Positions 1-11,451 of a stretch of 64,000 bases of DNA are shown here, in pieces. The notes below the pieces were generated by a model. That model was given only the letters and a program-made list of their open reading frames with translations, ran no database searches and was not told where the DNA came from. The translations under genes were made by a program, and so were the position numbers. This DNA is from Allantophomopsis cytisporea. Lineage: Eukaryota > Ascomycota > Leotiomycetes > Phacidiales > Phacidiaceae. The stretch covers positions 2,480,001-2,544,000 of the forward strand of contig CP103037.1 of the NCBI GenBank assembly GCA_024752435.1, given 5' to 3'. Positions within the stretch are counted from its first letter, which is position 1. Each line of letters starts with the position of its first letter.

Positions 1-1071
1 TGGTGGGTGGTGTTAAACATTACATGCTGTATGTATTCTGTTAAAATGCATCATGCTTCAGACTTCGTGCTCCATTCCCGCTTTTACGCAAAATCGTCAG
101 ACCTTAGACTTACTTATGGGATGTTCGCACAACAAGATCTTGGATCCCTAACATGTTGTGACTACCTTACTTATAGCTGCTACTTATGGCTCCTTACGGC
201 TAGGTATCTACCATCCTATAAAGTAAAGTACAAATCTGAGACTAAAGGAACAGCCACAGTGGGCCTACATACTTATGATTCATCAGACAATTCCTTACTA
301 TGTACAACTCTAATAACTTGACCACCCCCATGTTATTACTTACTGTATTGCTCCAGCAATACCTTAGAAAGATGCCTATCCTATTCTGACGTACGCACAA
401 TAGATGGGAGAAGACCAACATCATCATATCAACTCAGATTCCTGATTTGATAATTATACGTAAGTGCTTCAAATTCCTAGGTAAGGTATCTGCATTCTTG
501 TTTTCTTCTCAACTTAAGAAGCGAGGTAACCTACTACGTATACGTAATCGCTAAGTCATAGGAATTTACGGGGCACGGAGTGTGGGGTATGGAGAACTAC
601 TGCGTAGTATCTCTATGCATAGGGTGGTAGTCGGTTATGAGAGTGCCTGTGCGTTTCAAGGGTCTCTCATACCTAGTGAATGCGCGTATGGATAGAGCCT
701 TTTCCATGCCTCTTCGCTTCTGCTGCTCGCCCAAATCCTTCCTTGTATATTCTTTCGCTCAACTTCGTATAGGTCTTCACTATCAATACCAGAATATAGT
801 GATATAGTTACGTATATTTTCTTGATTACACCTGCAGGTTCTGATCAACAAAGTTCTGTTCATTTTCTGTGAAGCTATATTCTGAGGCTATAACTTATAA
901 TAAATAACTAATATTTAATTGATAACCCTAAGCAGTCAACTAGTTAGCTGCATGTTTGTTAATATTTAATTGATTATTGTAAAGTTCAGTACTTTTTAGC
1001 ATTGACTGAATTCAGGCAATTAAAGTAACTTCCCTGGACCCAATCTAGTAACTGACTTGACTAACTAGTTA
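1..1071. other. AT-rich sequence without a supportable gene
   Basis: No recognisable protein or RNA is seen on either strand. The two short ORFs here lack any family signature. Base composition shifts towards AT from about position 780, where the repeat block starts. Confidence 0.6.
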
Positions 1072-1797
1072 ATGTAACTTATGAGGAACCGACGCATTGG
1101 TTGAAGCGATGCAAATTCCAATATTTTGTCAATATCTCATTATAACTATATATATACTAGTCCAAATTGGGTAGGGTAATGCTGTACTACTCTCCAGATT
1201 CTGTTCTATTAGATATATAAGTTTTATGCTAATTGCATGCTATTATACTAAGTTATACTTATTTTCAATATACCTTTATTTTCTACTTCTCCTATACTTT
1301 ATAGAAGCTTCTAGCTAGCTGTATAAAAATTGGTATATTTACAAGATTATTAGGGTATAAATGCCCTCTATATAAGTTTATAGCCATTTATAGTAGCTCT
1401 AGCTAAAGTTATTAGAGGATTTAGTAAAAAGCAAGTGATTTTTCAGGCTGTATACTATATCTCCCTTTTAGAATTATATAACTATAAACTCAACTAAGTT
1501 ATAAGGTCTTCAAGCTTTAGTAACCCTATATATAAAACGATTTTTATATAGCTAGCTAGGAGCTTTTACAAAAGCATAAAAAATAGAAAATGAAGGCATT
1601 CTGAAAATAAGTATAACTTAGTACAATAGTATACAATTAGTATGAAACTTATATATTATATAGAGTAGATGCTAAGGAGTAATAATCTATCTCCCTTCCT
1701 AATTTGAACTAGTGTACATAGAGTTATAATAAGATAATAGTGTTACATTAAAGTTTGCATCGCTTCGGGTACTACGTCGGTTCTACGCAAGTTACGT
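1072..1797. mobile_element. Fold-back (MITE-like) element, complete copy 1
   Basis: The left end starts ATGTAACTT and carries GAACCGACG; the right end is the inverse, CGTCGGTTC followed by AAGTTACGT. Both ends abut a TA dinucleotide (1070-1071 and 1798-1799), which fits a TA target duplication as made by Tc1/mariner or pogo type transposases. The left arm (about 1072-1275) and the right arm (about 1607-1797) are imperfect inverted copies of each other, and the middle also has inverted stretches around CTAGCTAG. There is no coding capacity, so the element would be non-autonomous. The same architecture recurs at 6666-7397 with nearly the same length. Confidence 0.75.
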
Positions 1798-1847
1798 TAG
1801 TTAGAAGCACTTGGAAAGTAGAAGGGAAGTCAAATATAAGAGCTAAC

Positions 1848-2045
1848 TAAAATCAAGTGTAACTTAGTATAATAGCATGCAATTAGCGTAAAAACTACAC
1901 ATTATATAGAGCGGATGCTAAGGAGTAATAGTCTACCTCCCTATCCAATTTGAAGTAGTATACATAGAGTTATAATGAGATATTGATGATATATTAAAGT
2001 TTGCATCGCTTCAGGTACTACGTCAGTTCTAGGGAAGTCACATTA
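1848..2045. repeat. Solo right arm of the fold-back family
   Basis: This is a direct repeat of the right arm of the element at 1072-1797. It shares the run from the AAGTGTAACTTAGTATAATAG stretch through GCATCGCTTC and ACTACGTC, and ends at a CAT/TA boundary. No matching left arm lies directly upstream, so it looks like a truncated or rearranged copy. Confidence 0.65.
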
Positions 2046-2215
2046 TATCTCCCTTTAGGAGATATACAACTACAAAATCAAGCTGTACTTAAAGTCTTTA
2101 TACCCTAAGAAGCCTGCCTATATATACAACGATTTGCATATAGCTAGCTAAAAGCCTATATATAGAGCAAGAGAAGTAGAAAAAGAGTAACATAACTTCA
2201 CCAGAAGCGACGCAG
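2046..2215. repeat. Internal and left-end fragment of the fold-back family
   Basis: The segment resembles the internal part of the family (ATATCTCCCTTT, then CGATTT and TAGCTAGCTA). It ends near 2193-2215 in a left-type terminus, ACATAACTT followed by GCGACGC. It is probably the remains of a second or nested insertion. Confidence 0.5.
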
Positions 2216-2252
2216 TAAATTAGAATGCAGCTACTCTAAATACATATAACTC

Positions 2253-3250
2253 CTATGCCAACTCATCTAAATCAGACTCCTGGTCTTCCCCGCCAATATC
2301 AGACTCCTGCTCTTCAACCTGTGTATCATACACATTAATCGAGTCCAATGATAGCTCTTTACAACGTTTTTTACGTGCAGTCTCTTCTTCAGCTTCCTGT
2401 ACCACTTGTAACACTTTCTGAGTTGAATTGCACTCTTTTACCCTTATTCTGAACGCGCCTAGTCTGGGCTAGCTCCTTATATAGAGAGAGAGAGTTCTCT
2501 TTGAATAATTGTAAGCTTCATATTCTGAACTTCAATTATATTGGTTACTCGCTTAGCATACCGACGTGTAGGAGAAGAAACAGCTAATTTAGCATCTAAT
2601 AATGTATTATGAAACACATTATTACCGTTTTTGAGTGCTGTATAACTAACAGTGGACCCCATGTTAAATCAAAATATCGAGGGTATACAGTGTTGGTGTA
2701 GAAGGTGGACTAGGAGGTCGGCTTGGTGGTTGTAATAGGAAGTTATTGAGTACTCTAAGTAGGTTATAAGGAATCAAACCTGCTCCCTTCTAACCAGCTT
2801 GAATATAATGTGTATTCAAAGCTTTATTCTGTATTTTAATGAGTATTTGAGCCCAATATTCGCGTGTTATACAGTTTATATATGCTCTTGAATATTGATT
2901 GACCTCTTGAGTATGAAACTGTTTCATTGGTCCAAAAATACCAATATTAAGTAGTTGTTATAATTGATTCTAGTTAGAATTAAAATTATAAAGTTAGTTT
3001 TAGAAGAGAGGAATTAGTAACTGTTATTGAGTGTATAAATAGTATTAGTAATTTATTACTACTATCAATTATATTTAAAGCAAAATATACTAATTCTAAA
3101 TGGATTCCTAGTTCTATACCTTGCAATTGGCACTCATCAACTAGTAGAAGTAGTTAGACTTCAAATAATCTAAGTTTAAAGTAGTTATATAAGGTATTCA
3201 TACCAGAAAGTACAAAAATAGGACTTAGGCAACATAGATTATTAATAGTT
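2253..3250 (-). pseudogene. Decayed pogo/Tc1-type DDE transposase (C-terminal part)
   Basis: Read on the minus strand from about 2960 down, the DNA encodes a degenerate match to the end of the DDE domain of fungal pogo-like transposases. It includes NIGIFGPMK followed by YWAQILIKIQNKAL and GLIPYNLLRVLNN, then a proline-rich PPSRPPSPPSTP tail. A conserved Trp codon is now TAG, which is what C-to-T change on the other strand would give. The reading frame then runs from 2662 to 2477 (ending after RYAKRVTNIIEVQNMKL), shifts, and continues as an acidic tail ending DELA-stop at 2253. Upstream, to about 3250, only scattered AT-rich remnants can be followed. The copy cannot make a working protein. 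Stops and AT bias are consistent with repeat-induced point mutation, which is an inference. Confidence 0.7.
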
Positions 3251-4050
3251 GACGGCTACTCAAGCTATATAACTAGTAAATTTATTGCTAAATTTATATA
3301 TAATAGCATTGACTTACTTATATTACGACTACATTGTTGTTATTTATAATATATATAGGATATATATCTCTAATAGAGAACCTAGTCTCATCTATATTAT
3401 ATATTTTTTCAAGCTTATATTTATGTTTTGAAAGAAGTAGCAAAATATATCAAACTAAGGCCTTATATAAATATATAAAATTTGCTCTTTTATACCAACT
3501 AGCATTGATTTAGCGTAAATAAAGTCTTTTAAGACTTGAGTATCAACCTTAGAACCTATAAAGCTATCTCTAGCCTATAATAGGTAGTATTATAAGCTAA
3601 TTCTTATAGTTTTCAAGTGTTGTAGCTCTATACTGCTAGTTTATAACTTCTTAGGCTATATCTTTGACTAATACAAGTATAATAAAGTATCTAATCAAAG
3701 ATTGATGTATAATCTATTGTAGTAGAGTATACTCTTCTAAATTAGAGAGTATTTAGTTGTTCTGGTAGGAGTTATACTAGTTTAGTTGTAATAGTATAGT
3801 AGTTAAAGCTTGTAATACTAGCAGTAAACTTTGTAGAAGGAAGAGAGCTAGGTTATATAAAACTTTTATAGTTAAGTATATATTGTGTTTGTATAAAGTA
3901 GTATAGGTTGTAAGCCCTAGTTAAGTAATTAGTAGGTAGTCGGGCTATATAACTAAGTATATAGAATATGTTAGCAGAGCGCGGTAGCAGAGCCCCTATT
4001 ACATTAGTCTTCCTTTAACTTGGTACTTTAAAGTTGATTTAGAGACTTAG

Positions 4051-4222
4051 AAGTACTATATAGTAGTATATAGTGAGTCGAATTGATGTATAGCTAGCGC
4101 GTTTATTGTGTCTGAAATAGTACTTTTGTTTGGTATATTAGTTGAATTGATTGAAGTATTAGTTGTAGAGTTATACTTAATTAAAGTAGTATTAGGAAGT
4201 TGATGTAGTAGGAAGTATATTG
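4051..4222. repeat. Direct repeat, copy A
   Basis: This roughly 172-bp segment is repeated at 4469-4643. Shared blocks include AAGTACTATA, GTCTGAAATAGTACTTTT and TTAATTAAAGTAGTAT. The two copies differ by scattered, mostly transition-type changes. On the minus strand both read a similar low-complexity peptide containing PNKSTISD, but neither looks like a gene. Confidence 0.6.
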
Positions 4223-4468
4223 CTTCGGGTACTACGTTGCTTCTATGCAAGTTATATTAGTATAGTATAGTGTTGTTGGTTTACAACCTCTTAGGCAGTA
4301 TCCTTCAATGATACTAGTATTGTAGGGTATCTAATAGAAGACTTATATATAACTTGTTGATATAATACTTGTTCTTTACTATTTAAAAGTAATTGCTAGT
4401 ATTAGTAGAAATCAACTTGAGTTGGTCTTCCCTTGGTCTAGTAGCAAAGAGTTAACTTTAGAACTTCA

Positions 4469-4643
4469 AAGTACTATACAGCAGTATATATTGAATCAAA
4501 TTGATATATATATGGTAACTACATTTAATGCGTCTGAAATAGTACTTTTATTTGGCATATTAGTTTTATTGATTGAAGTATTGGTTATAGAGTTATATTT
4601 AATTAAAGTAGTATAGAGAAGTTGAAGTAGTAGGAAGTATATT
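4469..4643. repeat. Direct repeat, copy B
   Basis: This is the second copy of the unit at 4051-4222, about 420 bp downstream in the same orientation. Copy B runs directly into the miniature element at 4654. Confidence 0.6.
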
Positions 4644-4653
4644 AGTTCTAGTA

Positions 4654-4820
4654 GAGTAACTAGCCTAGAACCGACGCACCGCGTTTTTCGTACTAGAATC
4701 AACGCAGTACCCCTAATTTTCGCGAATTTTCGCGTTTGAGTTACTATTTCATCTACTATTCTCTAAGAATTAGTAGTGTACGTCGGTTCTAGGCCTACAT
4801 CGGTTCTGGGCTAGTTACTC
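4654..4820. mobile_element. 167-bp miniature inverted-repeat element
   Basis: The left end reads GAGTAACTAGCCTAGAACCG. The right end is its near-perfect inverse, so the terminal inverted repeat is about 23 bp. TA flanks both sides (4652-4653 and 4821-4822). Inside, the GAACCGACG motif recurs as a second inverted pair. There is no coding content. The terminal GAACCGACG is shared with the ~730 bp fold-back family, so the same transposase may have moved both. Confidence 0.65.
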
Positions 4821-4856
4821 TAATGCGTTGCTTCTAGTAAAGTTATATTATAAGCT

Positions 4857-5055
4857 AGAAGTAAAGATAACTTAGAGCAATTGCATTTAATTAGTGTATA
4901 AGTTATATATATTGTAGAGCAGAAGCTAAAGAACTATATACTATCTTCCTGCCAAATTTATGTTAGTATATGTAGAATTATAATGTTATATAGTTGGAAA
5001 TTTGAAATGTATATCGCTTTGGATAGTTACTACGTCGCTTTGATACAAGTTACAT
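4857..5055. repeat. Solo right arm of the fold-back family (diverged)
   Basis: It follows the right-arm order: GATAACTTAG, a TTAGTGTA-type block, AGAGCAGAAGCTAAAG, CTTCCTGCC, then ATCGCTTTGG and ACTACGTCGC, ending AAGTTACAT/TA. It is more diverged than the copies at 1607 and 7193. Confidence 0.6.
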
Positions 5056-5197
5056 TAGCTATATACAAATCGCTATATACAGAAGCTTATTAAGGCTAGA
5101 AAACTTTATATAAGTAATAACTTAAGCTCAGAGTTTTATATAGATTGACTAGCTCAAAACTAATGCAATTTAACTTACTAATTTTCAGAGAATAGTA

Positions 5198-5395
5198 ACA
5201 TAACTTATAGGGAATCAACGCATTAGCCGAAGCAATACAAATTCCAATATTTTATTAATATCTTATTATAACCCTATATATACTAGTCCAAATCAGGTCG
5301 AGAAATAGACTATAGCTTTTTAGCTTCTTCTCTATTGAGTATGTAAGTTTTACACTAATTAAACACTATTATACTAAGTTATACTTAATTTTAGT
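5198..5395. repeat. Solo left arm of the fold-back family
   Basis: It starts ACATAACTTATAGGGAATC after a TA. It carries the inverse of the right-arm blocks: CATTAGCCGAAGC, CCAATATTTT, TATACTAGTCC, and an AAGTTATACTTA block at its end. No paired right arm is adjacent. Confidence 0.6.
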
Positions 5396-5406
5396 AAACT
5401 CTTACA

Positions 5407-6458
5407 ATGTAACTTCACTATAAACAACGCATTACTATAAGCGACGCATTTTCAATATCTGATCAATATATCATTATAAATCCACAAGCACTAGTCAAAA
5501 TCAAGCAAGCAGATAGGATACAGCTCTCTAGTATCCGCTCTATTGAATGTGTTATTTTAACGTCAATTGAGTACAACTAGACCAAGTTATACTCATTTTA
5601 AGTATACACTCCTTTTCTACTTCTCTTGCTCTTCATCAGAGCTTCTAGTTAGCTGTATGAGAATTGTTGTATATATAGGCTTATTAGGGTACAAAGACCT
5701 TATATATAACTTGGGTTGGTAGTTATGTTCTGTAATTTCCCCTAAAACTGGTATATTTTCTAAAGCAATGCAATTTTTAAGATTTGGTTAATATTATATT
5801 ATAATTCTATGCCTACTAGTCTAAATCGGGCAGCAAGATAGAATATAGCTCTCTAGCTTCTGCTCTACAATATATGTAAGTTTTATATCAATTAAGTACA
5901 ACTAGATTAAGTTGTACTTATTTGTAGTATATACTCTTTTTCTACTTCTCTTGTACTTCATAGGAGCTCCCAGCTAGCTATAAGCAAATGGTTATATATA
6001 TAGGCTTATTAGGGTATAGAGACCTTATGTATAACTTGGGTTTATAGTTATATAACTCTTAAAGGGAGATATAGCATATAGCCTGAAAAATCACTTGATT
6101 TTTACTAAAGCTCTTTATAACTCTAGCTAGAGCAATTACAAATAGCTACGAGCTTATATATAGGGTTCTTATACTCTAATTAACTTATGTATAAGACAGT
6201 TTGTATATAACTAGCTAGGAGCTCTTGTAAAGTGTAAGAAAAGCCAAATATAAGGATTAATTGAAATTGAGTAAAACTTGGTGAATTTGTACTCAATTAG
6301 CGTGAAAGCTACACATACAGTAGAGAGGAAGCTATAGAATCATATGCCAGTCTGATTACCCACTTTGGACTAGCAGGTGTAGAGTTGTAGTCATTTTAAG
6401 TGGAAATTCCAAAAATGCGTTGCTTGTAGGCTTGTATTGCTTATAGGCTAGTTACAGT
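5407..6458. mobile_element. Composite or nested fold-back element
   Basis: A left terminus (ATGTAACTT at 5407) and a right terminus (AGTTACAGT ending about 6458) enclose about 1.05 kb. That is longer than the ~730 bp of intact copies. A second, degenerate left-type arm lies inside at about 5735-5930, with two copies of the internal AGCTAGCTA region. One copy therefore seems to have inserted into or recombined with another. Both ends are diverged and the TA flanks are not clear. Confidence 0.5.
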
Positions 6459-6665
6459 AATTGCTTTAGCTAGACTTATCAAGAGATTTAGTAGAAAAAC
6501 AAGTAATTTTCTAAGCTGTATACTATATCTTCTTTTAAAAGTTATATAACTATAAACCTAGCTTATATATAAAGCCTTTAAGCCCTAGTAGCTATATATA
6601 TAACGATTTATATACAGCTAACTAGGAGCCTCTATAGAAAACCAAAAAAATAGAAAAAAGGTATA

Positions 6666-7397
6666 ACATAACTTATAGGGAACCGATGTATTAGCCAAAG
6701 CGATGCAAATTCCAATATTTTGTCAATATTTCATTATGACTCTGTACATACTATTCCAAATCAGGTTGTAAGATAGACTATTACTCTTTAGCTTCTTCTA
6801 TATTGAATATGTAAGTTTTATACTAATTGTATACTATTACACCAAGTTATACTCATTTTCAATATACGTTTATTTTCTACTTCTTTTATACTTTGTAAGA
6901 GCTTCTATCTAGCTGTATATAAATTGTGTTATATATAGGGCTATTAGGGTATAAAAGCCCTATATATAAGTTTATAGCCATTTATAATTGCTCTAGCTAA
7001 AGTTATTAGAAAATTTTAGTAAAAAGCAAGTGATTTTTCAGGCTGTATACTATATCTTCCTTTCAGAACTATATAACTATAAACTCAACTAAGTTATAAG
7101 GTCTTCAAGCTTTAGTAACCCTATATATAAAACAATTTTTATACAGCTAGCTAGGAGCACTTAGAAAGTAGAATGGAAGTCAAATATAAAAGCTGACTAA
7201 AATCAAGTATAATTTAGTGTAATAGTGCTCAATTAGCGTACAACCTATATATACAGTAGAGAAGAAGCCAGAGAGCTATAGTCTATCTCCCTGCCCAATT
7301 AGGACTAGTAAATGTGGAGTTATAATGAGATGTTGACGAAATATTGGAATTTGCGTCGCTTCGGCTAATGCGTCGGTTCCCCATAAGTTAGTTACGT
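6666..7397. mobile_element. Fold-back (MITE-like) element, complete copy 2
   Basis: This is a 732-bp element with left end ACATAACTTATAGGGAACC and right end GGTTCC then CATAAGTTAGTTACGT. TA lies on both sides (6664-6665 and 7398-7399). The arms are about 200 bp and inversely repeated, and the interior matches that of the element at 1072-1797, including the CTAGCTAG inverted pair. There is no coding capacity. It is the least decayed copy in the window. Confidence 0.75.
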
Positions 7398-7423
7398 TAT
7401 ACTAAAAATGAGTGTAACTCAGT

Positions 7424-7598
7424 GTAATAGCGTTCGATTAGTGTAGAACTTACAAATTGAATAGCGCAGAAACTAAAGAATAGTATGCTATCTTCCTGCT
7501 CTATTTAGGATATTGTATAAAGAGTTGTAATCAATATAAGTCAAAAGTTGAAAAAATGCGTCGATAATGGTGATACGTCGCTTATAATAAAGTTACGT
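7424..7598. repeat. Solo right arm of the fold-back family
   Basis: It starts GTGTAACTCAGTGTAATAG and ends AAAGTTACGT/TA, directly downstream of the complete copy at 6666-7397. It could be the remains of a tandem or nested insertion. Confidence 0.6.
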
Positions 7599-7600
7599 TA

Positions 7601-8167
7601 TAAATAAACCTTGACAGATCAAGTACAAGTTGCTACAAAGCTTATCTATAGTTTTTAAGCCATAGTAAGTTCATACGTAGCTAGGTATAATCTTGTAGAG
7701 CTAGCTGGCTAGTTGCTATCATCAGGAGCAAGAGAAGTGGAAAGAAATAACTAGAAGAAGGCCAAGTCATCTGAAAATGCTTGTAACTAATTTGTCGCTC
7801 AGCATCTGGTCCCTAATCGTTTAAATCACCTTCTTGACCTTTACCTCAGGCCCAACTCCTCAGGCCTGTGTTGTATTAGCAAGGTGGGGAGGTAGGTACT
7901 TAGGTACTTAGTCGTTACCTAGGTAAGTGGTACGGATTAAGGTGCTTTCTTGCCGCAATCAATATTGATAAGGGAGCCCAAGGTCAACGTTGAGCTGTCC
8001 TACCGATTAAGTCTCTACAAATCGTCCTTGCCAACTGAGGCAAGACAAAAACTTTCAGACTGAGGATTATCTATTTGAGTTTAGACATGTTACTGAATCT
8101 ATGAATACCAGATCACCCATCTTATGCTCTTTTGCACCTCTCAGACTCTCTTTGAAATCTCGACATT
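7601..8167. other. Transition from repeat block to FIG4 upstream region
   Basis: Repeat fragments continue to about 7745 (a GAGCAAGAGAAGT block like that at 2165). Beyond 7800 the composition becomes normal. A perfect 12-bp palindrome, TTACCTAGGTAA, sits at 7915-7926. No gene is seen before the FIG4 start. Confidence 0.5.
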
Positions 8168-11100
8168 ATGCCAGACGAAGCTGAATATGACGAGCAGACC
8201 CCCAGTTCCAATGAAGACGACAGCAGTCAAATACGAAACGATGTCTCGGCGCTGGATGAGGGGTCCACGGTGGATGCTGTGACTTCACGATCGACATCAG
8301 CCATGACTTCTCCACTGAGCATGGATATCAAGCACCAGCAGCCCGACGAGCCTAATGAACCAAAATTCCCACTGTTGCACCACAATCCCCCAGCAACTCG
8401 CGCCCAACAAAGACGGTCGGGTGCGGGGGTGGTAGAAAGAGATGACGGAGACGAGGAGGAATCATCAGTAGCAAAACCTTTCGAACGCTCAGCTAGTCCG
8501 ACCTCAGCTCTCTTGAGAAACAAAGGTGCTGAGTACGAGAAGGTTGGCGATCGTGGTATTTGCAAAATGCACAAGTTCTCCCTTTATGAGACCGCTACTC
8601 GCTACTATGTGATTGGCGCCGATGTAATGGATAGGCGCTTCAGAGTTCTCAAGATTGATCGTACTGCCGATGCTGGGGACCTTAGTGTTGCCGAGGATGA
8701 GATTGTCTACACAAAGAAGGAGATGAGTCAGTTGTTGAATGCTATTGATGATGGCAATAAGAGCACAGGAGGAATGAAGCTAAAATGTAGCACATGGGGT
8801 CTTTTGGGATTTATTCGCTTCACTGGAGCCTATTATATGCTGCTGATCACGAAGAGAAGTCAAGTTGCCATGATCGGAGGTCATTATGTTTATCAGGTCG
8901 ACGGTACAGAACTGGTTCCGCTGACCACAGGACCGAACTCTCGATTTAAGCCAGAAGCTCGAAATGCCGAGGAAAGTCGATTTCTTGGGATTCTGAATAA
9001 TTTGGATTTATCACGCTCATTCTATTTCAGTTATTCGTACGACATCACGAATACTTTGCAGCACAACACGATGAAAGAGCGGGAAGCCTTAGCTCTTGGA
9101 GTCCCACGTCCACAAGACTATAATGCTATGTTTGTGTGGAACAGCTATTTACTTCAACCGGCCGCAACTGTCCTGAAAAACACCTACGACTGGTTCCGAC
9201 CTGTCATACATGGTTATGTTGACCAGTCTGGTAAGCAATCTTTGTAGCGTAAGATGACCTGTGACAAGCTGACCATCATCAGCGCTTTCAATATATGGCC
9301 GTACTGTATATATCACCATTATCGCAAGGAGATCGCGGTACTTTGCAGGTGCGCGATTCTTAAAACGTGGTGCAAATGACTTGGTAGGTACAAAATATAA
9401 GAATCGACCAGACATAGCGCTGATTATTTGAAGGGCTATGTAGCAAATGATGTTGAGACCGAACAGATTGTTTCCGAAGTTTTGACAACCTCCTTTCATG
9501 CCCCTGAGGAGAAGCTATATGCAAGCCCGAATTACACATCGTATGTTCAACATCGAGGAAGTATTCCACTGTATTGGACCCAAGATAATACTGGTGTAAC
9601 TCCAAAACCGCCTATTGAGTTGAACCTCGTGGATCCATTTTATGGAGCAGCTGCATTGCACTTCGATAATTTGTTTGCGAGGTATGGAGCTCCAGTATAT
9701 GTGTTGAATTTAGTCAAGGCGCGTGAACGAACACCACGAGAATCAAAGCTTCTCTTGGAATTCACACATGCCATTGATTACCTCAACCAGTTTCTTCCGA
9801 AAGGTAAGAAGATCATACACAAAGCCTGGGATATGAGTCGTGCTTCCAAAAGTCGGGACCAAGACGTTATTGGGACCCTCGAAAGTATTGCAGAGGAAGT
9901 CGTAACCACAACAGGCTTCTTCAGAAATGGCGACGGGAAGACAGTAGTACCCACGACACAAAACGGTATAGCCAGGACAAATTGTATTGATTGTCTAGAC
10001 AGGACAAATGCTGCCCAGTTCGTGATTGGGAAACGAGCCCTGGGCCACCAGCTGCACGCTCTAGGTATCATTGCTGATACTGCCATCGAATATGACACTG
10101 ATGCGGTGAACTTGTTTACCCACATGTATCATGATCATGGAGATACGATCGCTGTACAATATGGTGGCTCTCAACTTGTGAATACTATGGAAACATATCG
10201 AAAGATCAACCAGTGGACAAGTCATTCACGGGATATGGTTGAAAGTTTTAAGCGTTACTACAACAACTCGTTTCTCGATGGACAACGGCAAGAGGCATAC
10301 AACTTATTTCTTGGGAACTATATTTTTGCACAGGGTCAGCCCATGCTGTGGGAACTTGCAACAGATTACTACCTCCATCACGCTGATCCTCGAGCATGGT
10401 CAGAGAAGCGTCGAAGAAGTTACATCAATTGGTATACTCCGGAGTACCTTGATAAGCGGCTTCTACCCCAAACATCAGACCGTCGCATGCAAAACGCAAA
10501 TTTGCCTCTGGAGTTCTTCGATGACTATTGGCTAGAATATTACAAACCACTTGCCCTTTCCTCCTTACAGAAGATTTTCTCGTATAAGATGAACTCGACC
10601 CTGCGTTATATACCTTTCAGATCTACACAAGAGGGTCGTTATGATCTAAGTCCATTCAGAGTCCGTACTGAGATTGATCAAGATGTGCCGGAGAAGAAGA
10701 AAACAAAGAAGGGTGTGACGATCGTGGATCCAGCAGAGCAAAGTGATGATGCCTCGTCCATAAAGTCTGGGATGACGATAACTACTAAGCGGATTTCAAT
10801 TCAGCGCTGGCTGCAGCCTATAAATGAGAAGGGAAATGCACATCACGGTATTATGAAAGAGACACATGACCTCAACGATACTCAACCGAAACAGAAAATG
10901 ACGCCACTAGACAAATCTAAGGCGGCCCAATGGACATTTACTCAAGTCGTGCATGAGTCTTTGAATCCATCAGTGAGCAACCAAGAGGCAGAAGATTATG
11001 CTCGGTATATCGATCATCCTCAGACTCTTCCTCTTGTTGTGTCGACAGAAACGCCAGCTGATATCGATACTGAATATTTGGATTATGTCAACGGGCTGTC

Positions 11101-11284
11101 CCGAGGCACAGCCGCATTGTATCAAGCATCTGAGGACGACATTGCGGAGTATGCAGATTTCTTGAACGTGGCCGATAATCCCCTCACGGTAACTGAAGAG
11201 GACGCACCTAAGAAAAGATATAAGGCTTATCGAAAATGGTTACGAGGAAAATCACTGTTTAAACAGCAACCGATCGATCTCTGA
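8168..11284 (+). CDS. FIG4: Polyphosphoinositide phosphatase Fig4 (SAC domain)
   Basis: Three exons, 8168-9230, 9283-9383 and 9434-11284, join in phase to give 1004 residues. Introns are 52 and 50 bp with GTAAGC/CAG and GTAGGT/AAG borders. Fig4 family proteins are SAC-type phosphatases that dephosphorylate PI(3,5)P2 on the vacuole/late endosome and support its synthesis with Fab1 and Vac14. The first ~125 residues are acidic and low in complexity. The SAC domain begins near residue 130 (HKFSLYETATRYYVIG), and the join across the first intron restores DQSALSIYGRTVYITIIARR. The CX5R(T/S) catalytic motif RTNCIDCLDRTN lies at about residues 569-580 with Cys572 and Arg578. The C-terminal third is the usual Fig4 extension. 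Length and motif fit an intact gene. Confidence 0.95.
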
Positions 11285-11451
11285 TCAGCGGGTGAGAAGC
11301 GGGAGGAGACTTGAGAACAGTGTTGTGGATGATGTTGATACAGCTTAATTCGTTAAGTATAGCCAATTGTATAGTAACGAGCTTATGTTATGTGATACCC
11401 ACACAATCATTAACACATGTTCATACGATTGATCTGGTCAATTTTGTATAT

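Noticed and set aside
8227..8574. 115-codon minus-strand ORF inside FIG4
   Set aside because: It is a shadow of FIG4 exon 1; the plus strand carries the conserved protein.
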